This document shows positions 19,359-27,191 of a stretch of 56,536 nucleotides of DNA, one piece after another. How positions within the stretch are numbered: position 1 is the stretch's first letter; each line of letters begins with the position of its first letter. The DNA is from Streptomyces griseicoloratus (GTDB lineage: Bacteria; Actinomycetota; Actinomycetes; Streptomycetales; Streptomycetaceae): contig NZ_JACVQF010000172.1 in assembly GCF_014534645.1 (NCBI RefSeq), positions 1-56,536 of the forward strand, written 5' to 3'. A program made the position numbers and the translations under genes. The notes below the pieces were generated by a model. The model was given only the letters and a program-made list of their open reading frames with translations, did not search any database and was not told the DNA's origin.

Positions 19359-19402
19359 CTCGTCGAGATTCCCGGTGATCGCGGCTCACCGACGGCCGTG
19401 GA

Positions 19403-19891
19403 TCACCGGTAGTTCACGAACTGCAGGGCGAAGTCGAAGTCCTTGCCCTTCAGCAGGGCGATGACGGCCTGCAGGTCGTCCCGGCTCTTGGAGCTGACCC
19501 GCAGCTCGTCGCCCTGCACCTGGGCCTTCACGCCCTTCGGGCCCTCGTCGCGGATGATCTTCGCCACCTTCTTCGCGTTCTCCTGGGAGATGCCCTCCTC
19601 GATCGAGGCGAAGATCTTGTACTCCTTGCCGGAGAGCTGGGGCTCGCCCGCGTCCAGGGCCTTCAGCGAGATACCGCGCTTGATCAGCTTGGACTGGAAG
19701 ACGTCGAGGACAGCCTTGACGCGGTCCTCGGAGTTGGCCTCCATGAGGATCTTGTCACCGGACCACGAGATCGAGGCGCCCACGCCCTTGAAGTCGTAGC
19801 GCTGCGAGATCTCCTTGGCGGCCTGGTTGAGGGCGTTGTCGACCTCCTGCCGCTCGACCTTCGAGACGATGTCGAAACTGGAGTCGGCCAT
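19403..19891 (-). CDS. yajQ: YajQ family nucleotide-binding protein (DUF520)
   Basis: Soluble 162-residue protein. Family hallmarks are [20 protein letters not shown] at the N-terminus, ISQRYDFKG, and the C-terminal [15 protein letters not shown]. Members bind nucleotides or RNA and, in some bacteria, cyclic di-GMP. The ATG at 19889-19891 has AAGGAG ten bases upstream and fits the family N-terminus. Confidence 0.95.
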   Translation of the reverse strand: MADSSFDIVSKVERQEVDNALNQAAKEISQRYDFKGVGASISWSGDKILMEANSEDRVKAVLDVFQSKLIKRGISLKALDAGEPQLSGKEYKIFASIEEGISQENAKKVAKIIRDEGPKGVKAQVQGDELRVSSKSRDDLQAVIALLKGKDFDFALQFVNYR

Positions 19892-20125
19892 GTCCTGTGG
19901 CTCCTTGTATTCGGTGCGTGTCGGGCCGCGTATCGGGTCCGTCCGGGATACGGGTGCGGCCGCCGAGCCCGACAAGGGACCTCGGCCGCATTCGGACAAG
20001 CCTAGTCACCCCCCGCCCTCCGGGTGGCGATCAATTGGGTGGCGAAGCACCCCTCCGCATCGGGTATTGTTTACGTCGTTGCCACGGAGCACCGCCGAAA
20101 GGCGGTTCGAGGGGCAGCGAACCCC

Positions 20126-20207
20126 GGCGGTGTGCCCGAGCGGCCAAAGGGAGCAGACTGTAAATCTGCCGGCTCAGCCTTCCCAGGTTCGAATCCTGGC
20201 GCCGCCA
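20126..20207 (+). tRNA. tRNA-Tyr (GTA)
   Basis: Class II tRNA with a long variable arm. Acceptor GGCGGTG pairs with CGCCGCC (one G-U), D arm GCCCGAGCGGCCAAAGGGAG, anticodon GTA in CTGTAAATC, T arm with GGTTCGAATCC. Discriminator A at 20207; CCA is not encoded. TATTGT at 20074-20079 is a possible -10. Confidence 0.95.
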
Positions 20208-20214
20208 CACGGGA

Positions 20215-20269
20215 ACCAAGGGCCCGTGACCTGCGAGAACAGCAGGTCACGGGCCCTTGGTCATTTTCC
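20215..20269 (+). terminator. Strong intrinsic terminator after tRNA-Tyr
   Basis: Perfect 20-bp stem (20215-20234 with 20242-20261), seven-base loop, followed by CATTTTCC. One of the few terminators in the window with a T-run. Confidence 0.95.
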
Positions 20270-20298
20270 CGGAGGTCGACGATCCGTGAAGGGACCCC

Positions 20299-20511
20299 AT
20301 GTCCTCCCGTCGCAGAATCTGCCCCGAGTGCCGTCGCGAGATCGCCGTCGTCGCCGGACGGTATGCGCGCCACGACCCGCCCGGCGCGCGGCAGAGCGGC
20401 GAACTCGTCTCCTGCCCCGGCTCCCGCCGGCCGGCGCAGCTCGGCGCGGTGCAGCCGACCCTGGACGGGTACGCGGTGCCCGAGTTCCCCGGACAGCTGC
20501 CCCTGTTCTGA
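20299..20511 (+). CDS. Small zinc-ribbon-like protein, function unknown
   Basis: 70-residue basic protein with a CPEC pair at residues 8-11, a His at about residue 25 and a single further Cys at about residue 39 (LVSCPGS). It could form a small metal knuckle. The start ATG 20299 follows GAAGGGA. It sits between tRNA-Tyr and a convergent NAD(P)-binding protein. I do not recognise a named family; coding is supported by codon bias and a sensible ribosome site. Confidence 0.65.
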   Translation: MSSRRRICPECRREIAVVAGRYARHDPPGARQSGELVSCPGSRRPAQLGAVQPTLDGYAVPEFPGQLPLF

Positions 20512-20529
20512 CCTCGCGTCGCGGCGCCC

Positions 20530-21186
20530 TCAGTTCCCGGCGACCGACTTCACGGCCACCGACACCGGTGCCGAACCGGAGATGAGCTCCAGGGTCAGGC
20601 CGCTCGTCGCGGGCATGTCGACCAGTTCCGCCAGTACGGCGGCCACGTCGTCGCGCGGGACGGAGCCACGGCCCGTGTGCGCCTCCAGGCGTACGAGGCC
20701 CTTGCCGGCGTCGTCCGTCAGCGCGCCGGGACGCAGGATCGTCCAGTCCAGCGCGTCCAGCGAGCGCACGTACGCGTCGGCCTCGCCCTTGGCCCGCAGG
20801 TAGACGTCGAAGACCTCGTCCCCCTCGTGTCCGGCGTCGGCTCCCATAGACGACACGATGAGGAAGCGCCGTACGCCTGCCCGGACCGCCGCGTCGGCGA
20901 AGAGGATCGCCGCCGCCTTGTCCACGGTGTCCTTGCGGGCGGCGCCACTGCCCGGGCCCGCGCCCGCCGCGAAGACCGCCGCGTCCGCGCCCCGCAGCCG
21001 CTCCGCCACCTCCTCGACCGAGGCCGACTCCAGGTCGAGCACGACCGGTTCGGCGCCGGCCTCGCGCAGATCGTCGGCCTGCTCGGCCTTGCGGATGATG
21101 CCCGCGACCTCGTCCCCGCGCGCGGCGAGCAGTCGCTCCAGCCGCAGCGCGATCTGACCATGACCCCCAGCGATGACAATGCGCAT
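20530..21186 (-). CDS. NAD(P)-binding atypical short-chain dehydrogenase-like protein
   Basis: 218-residue Rossmann-fold protein. The N-terminal dinucleotide motif is VIAGGHGQIALRLERLL (GGxGxI type). VFAAGAGPGSGA and FLIVSSMGA follow the second-half beta strands, and WTILRPGALTDD is typical of atypical SDRs (NAD(P)H-binding, PF13460-like). It lacks the classical YxxxK pair, so the reaction is uncertain; such proteins bind NADP and often act as redox sensors or reductases. ATG 21184-21186 begins exactly at the Rossmann strand. Confidence 0.88.
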   Translation of the reverse strand: MRIVIAGGHGQIALRLERLLAARGDEVAGIIRKAEQADDLREAGAEPVVLDLESASVEEVAERLRGADAAVFAAGAGPGSGAARKDTVDKAAAILFADAAVRAGVRRFLIVSSMGADAGHEGDEVFDVYLRAKGEADAYVRSLDALDWTILRPGALTDDAGKGLVRLEAHTGRGSVPRDDVAAVLAELVDMPATSGLTLELISGSAPVSVAVKSVAGN

Positions 21187-21378
21187 GCCTTCGACCGTAC
21201 GCCCCGACGGCTGCCACCGCTGCCGCACGAGTTCCCCCGCCACGCAGCCGCCTCCCTCTGACGGCCCCTCAACCACCCCCGGCGGCCCCGAACGGCCTCT
21301 CAACGGCCCCTCAGCCACTGCCGCTGCCCCCGCCGCCCCCGGCCCCGCCCACGGGCGCCCAGCCCCCACCACCGCCCG

Positions 21379-22635
21379 TCAGGACACATCCCCCCGCGCC
21401 TGCCGGGGCAGCCCCAGGTCCGCCGCGGTCGTGGAGTCGCCGTACTCCCGTACCGCGCTGGTCCGCGCCACCACGCGCCCCCGGTGCACCACGATCCGGC
21501 TGTACGCCAGTGACAGCGCCCCCGCCAGCCGGTCCCCCCGCACCGCGAGGAGCTCGGCCGGAAAGCCCGCCTCCACGCGCACCGTGGGCAGGCCCAGCGC
21601 CGCCCGGGCCGTGGCGCTCACCGCCTCGTAGGCGTCCTCGGGGCGCAGGCCGTGGCGCGAGGCCAGCAGATACGCCGCCTCCAGGGGATCCCCGCGCCCC
21701 ACGGGGTTGGAGACGTCCCGCAGCGCGCCGCTCCCGGCGGCGACCCGCACCCCCGCCGCCCGCAGCAGCCGTACCGGAGCGGTGCCCCGGCGGTCGACGC
21801 CCCCGCAGCCGCCCTGCGGAAGGCACATCACCGTCACCCCGGCCGCCGCGAGCTGGTCCGCCACCCGGGAGGCGACCTCGGCGGGCAGCCGGCCGAGCCC
21901 GGCGCAGGGCCCGAGGGCGACCCCGGGGCGCAGCCCGCCCGCCATCGCCGCCAGCCGGGCCAGCCGCGCCGGGTCGGCGGCGTCCGTGTGCAGGTCGACG
22001 GGGCAGCCGTGCTCGGAGGCGACCTCCAGGACCGCCGCCACGTACCCCGTCGGATCGGGATCCAGATCCGGGCACCCGCCCACCACGTCCGCGCCCATCT
22101 TCAGCGCGTCCCGCAGCATCGCCAGCCCGTCCGCCCCGGCCGCCCCCGTCAGCACCCTCGGCACCGCCACCGTCGTCACCTCGGCCAGCCCGCGCAGCGC
22201 CCGCCGGGCCCGCAGTACGGCGGTGAGCGCGCCCAGCCCGGGGACGTCGCCCACGCGCACGTGGGCCCGCTGGGCCGTCGCCCCGTGGCCCAGCTGGAGC
22301 AGCGCGGCCTCCGTGGCCCTGCGCTGGACGTCCCGGCGCTCGTACGAGACGGGTCCGCCGGTGTCGGCGGTCAGCGCGGTGTCGCCGTGGGCGTGGGGTT
22401 CGGCCGGGGCGGGCAGGAGCAGGTAGCCGGTGAGGTCCAGGCACCTGTCGGCACCGGGCGGGCGGCCTGCCGTCAGGCTGCCGGCCGTGCCGACCGCCTC
22501 GATACGTCCGCCGCCCAGCCGTACGTCCACGGTCCGGCCGTCGGTGAGCCGGGCGCCGGACAGCAGAAGGGCGCCGCGGTCGTCCGGCCCCGACGGGGAG
22601 GACGAGTGGGGCGGCTGCGGCTGGCTGTCGGGCAT
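21379..22635 (-). CDS. Cytosine-deaminase-like amidohydrolase with a degenerate active site
   Basis: 418-residue metal-dependent-hydrolase fold protein. The N-terminal beta sandwich (about 20-70) leads into PAPAEPHAHGDTAL, which keeps the first HxH. VDLHTDAADP keeps the third His, but the Glu that follows in cytosine deaminase (HCDE) is Ala here. The next His region reads ALGPCAGLG, and the late Asp (GHDD in CodA) is replaced by GSGALRD. The residue comparison is from memory of CodA, so it is provisional. It may be catalytically altered or inactive. Start ATG 22633-22635; a weak ribosome site. Confidence 0.75.
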   Translation of the reverse strand: MPDSQPQPPHSSSPSGPDDRGALLLSGARLTDGRTVDVRLGGGRIEAVGTAGSLTAGRPPGADRCLDLTGYLLLPAPAEPHAHGDTALTADTGGPVSYERRDVQRRATEAALLQLGHGATAQRAHVRVGDVPGLGALTAVLRARRALRGLAEVTTVAVPRVLTGAAGADGLAMLRDALKMGADVVGGCPDLDPDPTGYVAAVLEVASEHGCPVDLHTDAADPARLARLAAMAGGLRPGVALGPCAGLGRLPAEVASRVADQLAAAGVTVMCLPQGGCGGVDRRGTAPVRLLRAAGVRVAAGSGALRDVSNPVGRGDPLEAAYLLASRHGLRPEDAYEAVSATARAALGLPTVRVEAGFPAELLAVRGDRLAGALSLAYSRIVVHRGRVVARTSAVREYGDSTTAADLGLPRQARGDVS

Positions 22636-22801
22636 CGCGCTCCTCTGGGCTCGGGCTGCGCAGTGGGGACGCAAGATCACGGAGAGTGGGTCGAGCCTAG
22701 GACGGTGCTCAGCCCGTGGCGCGGAGGAGCGCAATAGTCGTACCGGTGCCGTCCTCCAGGAGTCCGGGAGCCGGGGACGAGGCAGGGGCGGCGAAACGGA
22801 T

Positions 22802-22831
22802 TTGGGTGTACGGCGGCGGAGCGTGTAATGT
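22802..22831 (+). promoter_or_regulatory. Candidate promoter of the tRNA-Thr/tRNA-Met/rpmG unit
   Basis: TTGGGT (22802-22807) and TAATGT (22826-22831) with 18-bp spacing, 11 bp before the tRNA-Thr. Good fit to a housekeeping sigma promoter. Confidence 0.6.
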
Positions 22832-22842
22832 CTTCATCGCTC

Positions 22843-22915
22843 GCCCCAATAGCTCAGTCGGCAGAGCGTCTCCATGGTAAGGAGAAGGTCAACGGTTCGA
22901 TTCCGTTTTGGGGCT
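22843..22915 (+). tRNA. tRNA-Thr (GGT)
   Basis: 73-nt cloverleaf. Acceptor GCCCCAA with TTGGGGC, D arm GCTC..GAGC, anticodon stem TCTCC/GGAGA around ATGGTAA (anticodon GGT), T arm GGTTCGATTCC. Discriminator T; CCA is not encoded. Confidence 0.96.
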
Positions 22916-22961
22916 CTGGTGCAGGAGGTTCCCACCGCGAGGTGGGGGCCGAACGCATCGC

Positions 22962-23034
22962 AGCGGTGTAGCTCAGTCGGTAGAGCAAGCGGCTCATAAT
23001 CGCTGTGTCACCGGTTCAAGTCCGGTCACCGCTA
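22962..23034 (+). tRNA. tRNA-Met (CAT), elongator type
   Basis: Acceptor AGCGGTG pairs with CACCGCT, including the A-T first pair that argues against an initiator tRNA. Anticodon CAT in loop CTCATAA, T arm GGTTCAAGTCC. Discriminator A. A small CCCACC/GGTGGG hairpin (22931-22946) separates it from tRNA-Thr. Confidence 0.95.
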
Positions 23035-23123
23035 CTCTTAGTAGCCGATTGCGGGGTCGGTCCTTCGATCGGCTACTCTTCTTTGCGTTAATTCAGTCCA
23101 TCCGTTCGTCAAGGAGCACTCAC

Positions 23124-23288
23124 GTGGCTGCCACCGACGTCCGCCCGAAGATCACGCTGGCCTGCGTGGAGTGCAAGGAGCGGAACTACATCACCAAGAA
23201 GAACCGGCGTAACAACCCGGACCGTCTTGAGATGAAGAAGCACTGCCCGCGTTGCAACGCGCACACCGCGCACCGCGAGACGCGATAA
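23124..23288 (+). CDS. rpmG: 50S ribosomal protein L33, zinc-binding form
   Basis: 54-residue large-subunit ribosomal protein. The pairs CVEC and CPRC mark the zinc-binding (C+) form. Start GTG 23124 with AAGGAG eight bases upstream. It lies directly after two tRNA genes and before hadA-hadB, the same order as in mycobacteria. A terminator follows. Confidence 0.96.
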   Translation: MAATDVRPKITLACVECKERNYITKKNRRNNPDRLEMKKHCPRCNAHTAHRETR

Positions 23289-23302
23289 ATCAGGCTCGTA
23301 CA

Positions 23303-23335
23303 TGAGGCCGCCCCCGAGGCTTGGGGGCGGCCTCA
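23303..23335 (+). terminator. Terminator after rpmG
   Basis: 13-bp perfect stem (23303-23315 with 23323-23335), seven-base loop. Confidence 0.9.
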
Positions 23336-23397
23336 CGTCGTTTCGGTCAGCAGTAGGCAACTGCAGCTAGCAGACACCAGCAGGAGGTGCCGAGCCC

Positions 23398-23850
23398 ATG
23401 GCGCTCGACCAGTCCTTCGTGGGGCGGACCTATCCGCCCACCGAGCCCTACGAGGTGGGCCGGGAGAAGATCCGTGAGTTCGCGGAGGCGGTAGGGGACG
23501 CCAACCCGGCGTATACGGACGCGGAGGCGGCCAAGGCGCTCGGTCACCCCGATGTCATCGCTCCGCCGACCTTTGTGTTCGCCATCACATTCAAGGCGGC
23601 CGGCCAGGTGGTCCAGGACCCTCAGCTCGGCCTGGACTACAGCCGGGTCGTGCACGGCGACCAGAGGTTCGCCTACGTCCGCCCGGTGCGCGCCGGCGAC
23701 CGGCTCACGGTCACCTCGACCATCGAGGCGGTCAAGTCACTCGCCGGCAACGACGTCCTGGACATCCGTGGCGAGGTTCACGACGAGGCGGGCGAACATG
23801 TCGTGACGGCCTGGACCAAGCTCGTGGCCCGTGCGGCCGGGGAGGCGTGA
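23398..23850 (+). CDS. MaoC-like (3R)-hydroxyacyl-ACP dehydratase subunit HadA-like
   Basis: 150-residue hot-dog-fold protein. IREFAEAVGDANPAYTD, the HPDVIAPPTF segment and YVRPVRAGDRLTVTS match the N-terminal dehydratase-type MaoC family of actinobacteria (HadA/UPF0336). On its own this subunit usually lacks the full catalytic set and pairs with the HadB-type partner encoded seven bases downstream. Role: dehydration step of fatty acid elongation. Start ATG 23398 with GGAGG upstream. Confidence 0.9.
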   Translation: MALDQSFVGRTYPPTEPYEVGREKIREFAEAVGDANPAYTDAEAAKALGHPDVIAPPTFVFAITFKAAGQVVQDPQLGLDYSRVVHGDQRFAYVRPVRAGDRLTVTSTIEAVKSLAGNDVLDIRGEVHDEAGEHVVTAWTKLVARAAGEA

Positions 23851-23857
23851 GGATCCC

Positions 23858-24286
23858 ATGACGGCGAAGATCGCGTACGCCGACGTCGAGGTCGGCACCG
23901 AACTGCCCGCGCAGTCCTTTTCCGTGACCCGCGCCACGCTCGTGCAGTACGCGGGCGCCTCCGGCGACTTCAACCCGATTCACTGGAACGAGAAGTTCGC
24001 CAAGGAGGTCGGCCTGCCGGACGTCATCGCGCACGGCATGTTCACCATGGCCGAGGCGATCCGCGTGGTCACCGACTGGGTCGGCGACCCGGGCGCGGTC
24101 GTCGAGTACGGCGTCCGCTTCACCAGGCCCGTCGTCGTCCCGAACGACGACCAGGGCGCCGTGATCGAGGTCGGCGGCAAGGTCGCGGCCAAGCTCGACG
24201 ACGGCACCGTACGCGTCGACCTCACGGCGACCAGCGGCGGGCAGAAGGTCCTGGGGATGTCCCGGGCGGTCGTGCGGCTCGGCTGA
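23858..24286 (+). CDS. MaoC-like (3R)-hydroxyacyl-ACP dehydratase subunit HadB-like
   Basis: 142-residue catalytic partner. The hydratase-2 motif is clear: YAGASGDFNPIHWN with Asp and His, followed by VIAHGMFTMAEA. It starts seven bases after the upstream subunit (ATG 23858), as expected for a heterodimer. A third gene (hadC) is not present here. Confidence 0.92.
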   Translation: MTAKIAYADVEVGTELPAQSFSVTRATLVQYAGASGDFNPIHWNEKFAKEVGLPDVIAHGMFTMAEAIRVVTDWVGDPGAVVEYGVRFTRPVVVPNDDQGAVIEVGGKVAAKLDDGTVRVDLTATSGGQKVLGMSRAVVRLG

Positions 24287-24420
24287 CCGGGAGTCGGCGT
24301 AAGGGCCGACCGGGAGACGGCTTGAGGCACGTAAGACGAGGGGGGCGTTCTCCACTGGGGGCGCCCCCTGCGCCTTCCAGGCCCCTGCGCCCCCGGCGCG
24401 GCTTCCGCCGCGGCGAAGCC

Positions 24421-24450
24421 TTGACGTAGTTAGTGATTGAGTACTAACTT
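24421..24450 (+). promoter_or_regulatory. Promoter of the TetR gene, likely leaderless
   Basis: TTGACG (24421-24426) and TAACTT (24445-24450) with 18-bp spacing. The -10 ends seven bases before ATG 24458, so transcription probably starts at the start codon. The operator at 24429-24448 fills the spacer. Confidence 0.7.
24429..24448. promoter_or_regulatory. TetR operator, site 1
   Basis: 20-bp palindrome GTTAGT-N8-ACTAAC. An identical architecture recurs at 25085-25104 upstream of the MFS gene. It overlaps the -35/-10 spacer of the TetR gene, predicting autorepression. Confidence 0.8.
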
Positions 24451-24457
24451 TCTTCCC

Positions 24458-25033
24458 ATGGTCAGGATGAGCGCCGAGGAAAGGCGCGAGAGCGTCATCC
24501 GCGCGGCGACGAGCGAGTTCGCCCGGGGTGGCTACTACGGCACGTCCACGGAGGCGATCGCCAAGCGGGTGGGTGTCTCCCAGCCGTACCTCTTCCGGCT
24601 CTTCCCGAGCAAGAAGGCGCTCTTCCTGGCGGTGGCCGAACGCTGTATGCAGGACACGCGCCGGGTCTTCGAGGAGGCGTCCGAGGGGCTGCACGGCGAA
24701 GAGGCGCTGCACTCCATGGCGGAGGCCTATACGCGGCTGATCGTCGAGAAGCCCGAGCGGCTGCAGATGCAGTTGCAGACGTACGTCGCGGTCGCCGCGG
24801 CCGAGGCGGCGGGGGACCACGAGTTCGGCGAGATGGTGCGCAAGGGCTGGGTGGAGCTCTGGGACACCGTGCACGTGCCGCTCGGCGGCGACGTGAGCGA
24901 GACGACACTCTTCATGGCCTGCGGCATGCTCATCAACGCCCTGGCCGGAATGGGGTTCCCGCCGGAGCACCGGGTCTGGGAGGGGCTCTACGAATCGGCG
25001 CGGCTCCTCAACAAGCGGTCCGAGGACGCGTAG
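24458..25033 (+). CDS. TetR-family transcriptional regulator
   Basis: 191-residue regulator with an N-terminal HTH (about 5-50: RRESVIRAATSEFARGG, then AIAKRVGVSQPYLFRLFPSK). The C-terminal ligand domain is typical in length. I chose ATG 24458 over TTG 24437, because the latter would place the start inside the operator and promoter. A matching operator precedes the MFS exporter, so it very likely represses the exporter and itself; the ligand is probably an exported substrate (inference). Confidence 0.92.
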   Translation: MVRMSAEERRESVIRAATSEFARGGYYGTSTEAIAKRVGVSQPYLFRLFPSKKALFLAVAERCMQDTRRVFEEASEGLHGEEALHSMAEAYTRLIVEKPERLQMQLQTYVAVAAAEAAGDHEFGEMVRKGWVELWDTVHVPLGGDVSETTLFMACGMLINALAGMGFPPEHRVWEGLYESARLLNKRSEDA

Positions 25034-25084
25034 GCGAGCAGGCGCTGCGGCGCCCCTGCCCGGGGTCGCCGCATGCCCAGCAAA

Positions 25085-25104
25085 GTTAGTCATCAATTAC
25101 TAAC
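25085..25104. promoter_or_regulatory. TetR operator, site 2
   Basis: GTTAGT-N8-ACTAAC, 38 bp before the MFS start codon. Same half-sites and spacing as site 1. Confidence 0.8.
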
Positions 25105-25142
25105 CGATCATCCGAGCGGTGAAATCAACCTCTGGGGGAGAG

Positions 25143-26615
25143 ATGCCACAGCAGAGCAGCACACGGCGCGGGGGAGCCGCCTGGGCCCTCGTGATCACCA
25201 GCGTCGCCGGTTTCATGGCGGCTCTCGACAACCTCGTCGTCACCACCGCCCTTCCCTCCATCCGCGAGGATCTCGGCGGCGCGCTGCACGACCTGGAATG
25301 GACCGTGAGCGCCTACACGCTCACCTTCGCCGTCCTGCTGATGTTCGGCGCGGCCCTCGGCGACCGGTTCGGCCGCCGCAGGCTCTTCCTCGCCGGGATC
25401 ACCGTCTTCACCGCGGCCTCCGCCGCCGCGGCCATGGCCCCCGGCATCGACTCCCTCATCGCCGCCCGCGCGGTCCAGGGCGTCGGCGCGGCCGTCATGA
25501 TGCCGCTGACGCTGACCCTGCTGACGGCCGCCGTACCGGCCGAGCGGCGCGGGATGGCGTACGGAATCTGGGGCGCCGTCAACGGGCTCGCCGTGGCCTC
25601 GGGACCGCTGGTCGGGGGCAGCCTCACCGAGCACATCTCCTGGCAGTGGATCTTCTGGCTGAACGTTCCGCTGGGTCTGGCCCTGCTGCCGCTCGCCCGG
25701 TTCCGCCTCGCCGAGTCCCACGGCACCGGCGCCCCGCTCGACCTTCCCGGCACCCTGCTCGCCAGCGGCGGCCTCTTCGGCATCGTGTACGGCCTGGTCC
25801 GCGGGCCCGTCGACGGCTGGACCGGCGCCGTGGTGCTGACCGCCCTGTTCGCCGGCGCCGCGCTGCTCGCCGGCTTCGTCCTCTACAGCACCCGCGCCAA
25901 GAACCCCATGCTCCCGATGCGGCTGTTCCGCTCCCGCGCCTTCTCCGGCATCAACGCGGCGAGCCTGCTGATGTTCCTGGGCATGTTCGGCTCGATCTTC
26001 CTGCTCAGCCAGTACATGCAGGGCGTGCTCGGCTACTCGCCCACCGAGGCGGGCCTGCGCATGCTGCCCTGGACCGGCATGCCGATGCTCGTCGCGCCCA
26101 TCGCCGGCATCCTCTCCGACCGCATCGGCGGCCGCCCGGTCGTCGCCGCCGGCCTCTTCCTCCAGGCGGCCGGCCTCGGCTACCTCGCCTCCGTGATCAC
26201 CGCCGACGCCTCCTACGCCGTACAGCTGCCCGGCCTCGTCGTCAGCGGGATCGGCATGGCCCTGTTCTTCGCCCCGGCCTCCGCCCTGGTGATGTCCAGC
26301 GTCGCGCCGAAGGAGCAGGGCATCGCCTCCGGCGCCAACAACGCGCTGCGCGAGGTGGGCGGTGCGCTCGGCATCGCCGTCATGGCGTCGATCTTCGCGG
26401 CGCAGGGCGGCTACGAGTCCCCGCAGGCCTTCGTCGACGGGCTGCGCCCCGCGGTTGCGGTCGGCGCCGGCCTGGTGGCCGTGGCCGGCATCGCGGCGCT
26501 GCTGATCCCGGCCACCCGCCGGAACGGCGAGGCCACCAGGGGAACCGGGACGGCGCCCGTAGCGCCGACCGACGAACCGGTCCCTGCCCCGGCCGTGGAA
26601 CCGGCCACCCGTTGA
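25143..26615 (+). CDS. MFS drug-efflux transporter, DHA2 (14-TMS) family
   Basis: 490-residue inner-membrane exporter with about 14 hydrophobic helices. Motifs: LDNLVVTTALPSIREDLGG (TMS1 region), GDRFGRRRLF (loop 2-3) and RAVQGVGAAVMMPLTLTLL (TMS4). It probably exports drugs or toxic metabolites with proton antiport. Start ATG 25143 has GGGGGAG upstream; a GTG at 25119 is possible but less well placed. It is controlled by the adjacent TetR protein, judging from the shared operator. The C-terminal 30 residues are polar. Confidence 0.93.
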   Translation: MPQQSSTRRGGAAWALVITSVAGFMAALDNLVVTTALPSIREDLGGALHDLEWTVSAYTLTFAVLLMFGAALGDRFGRRRLFLAGITVFTAASAAAAMAPGIDSLIAARAVQGVGAAVMMPLTLTLLTAAVPAERRGMAYGIWGAVNGLAVASGPLVGGSLTEHISWQWIFWLNVPLGLALLPLARFRLAESHGTGAPLDLPGTLLASGGLFGIVYGLVRGPVDGWTGAVVLTALFAGAALLAGFVLYSTRAKNPMLPMRLFRSRAFSGINAASLLMFLGMFGSIFLLSQYMQGVLGYSPTEAGLRMLPWTGMPMLVAPIAGILSDRIGGRPVVAAGLFLQAAGLGYLASVITADASYAVQLPGLVVSGIGMALFFAPASALVMSSVAPKEQGIASGANNALREVGGALGIAVMASIFAAQGGYESPQAFVDGLRPAVAVGAGLVAVAGIAALLIPATRRNGEATRGTGTAPVAPTDEPVPAPAVEPATR

Positions 26616-26659
26616 AGCGGAGGACACGGCGGCCCGAAGCCTCGAACCCCACCACAGCA

Positions 26660-26716
26660 GAGCCGGAGAGACCGAAGAAGCCGAAGTCACCGAAGACAAG
26701 ACACCGAAGACACCGA
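26660..26716 (+). repeat. Low-complexity CCGAAG-rich leader
   Basis: CCGAAG or CACCGAAGAC recurs five times between the MFS gene and the next coding sequence. It is unusually A-rich for this genome. Confidence 0.55.
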
Positions 26717-26728
26717 ATGGAGCCCGAC

Positions 26729-27109
26729 ATGCCGACCCTTCCCTGGACCGTGCCGAACCGGCCGCCGCAGGCCACCGAGATCCATGTCTTCGCATCCCGC
26801 TTCGAGACCCGCACCCTGTGGGGAGCGCTGAAGTTCCTGGCGCGCACCCCGGGCGTGTGGCGGCAGGTGAGCAACGCCCCTGGCGCGTACGGGGCCTCCC
26901 TGAAGGCGGAACCCTTCAAGCGGACCTTCTGGACGCTGTCCGCCTGGGAGTCGCCCGAGGCGCTCAAGGCCTTCGCCCACTCGGGCACCCACGCCCCCAC
27001 GTCCCGGGGGCTGGCCCCGCAGATGCGGGACGCCAGGTTCACCGCCTGGGCGGCGTCGAGCGACGACCTCCCGGTGAGCTGGGCGGAGGCTCGGCGACGC
27101 CTGGCATGA
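26729..27109 (+). CDS. Small alpha/beta-barrel protein (antibiotic-monooxygenase/DUF3291-like)
   Basis: 126-residue soluble protein. EIHVFASRFETRTLWGALKFL and FWTLSAWESPEALKAFAHSG resemble the dimeric ferredoxin-like fold of antibiotic-biosynthesis monooxygenases and DUF3291 proteins. No catalytic residue can be named. Two ATGs are in frame (26717 and 26729); the second has GGAG at good spacing. It lies 113 bp after the MFS gene on the same strand and may be co-regulated. The gap contains A-rich CCGAAG repeats. Confidence 0.65.
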   Translation: MPTLPWTVPNRPPQATEIHVFASRFETRTLWGALKFLARTPGVWRQVSNAPGAYGASLKAEPFKRTFWTLSAWESPEALKAFAHSGTHAPTSRGLAPQMRDARFTAWAASSDDLPVSWAEARRRLA

Positions 27110-27119
27110 GCCCGACCAC

Positions 27120-27147
27120 GACGCCCCGGCCGACCGGCCGGGGCGTC
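27120..27147 (+). terminator. Terminator before murB
   Basis: Perfect 12-bp stem GACGCCCCGGCC (27120-27131) with GGCCGGGGCGTC (27136-27147), loop GACC. Confidence 0.9.
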
Positions 27148-27191
27148 TGCCGTGGTGCGGCGCTGTCGGTGCCGTCTCGTAGTCTTGGCGC

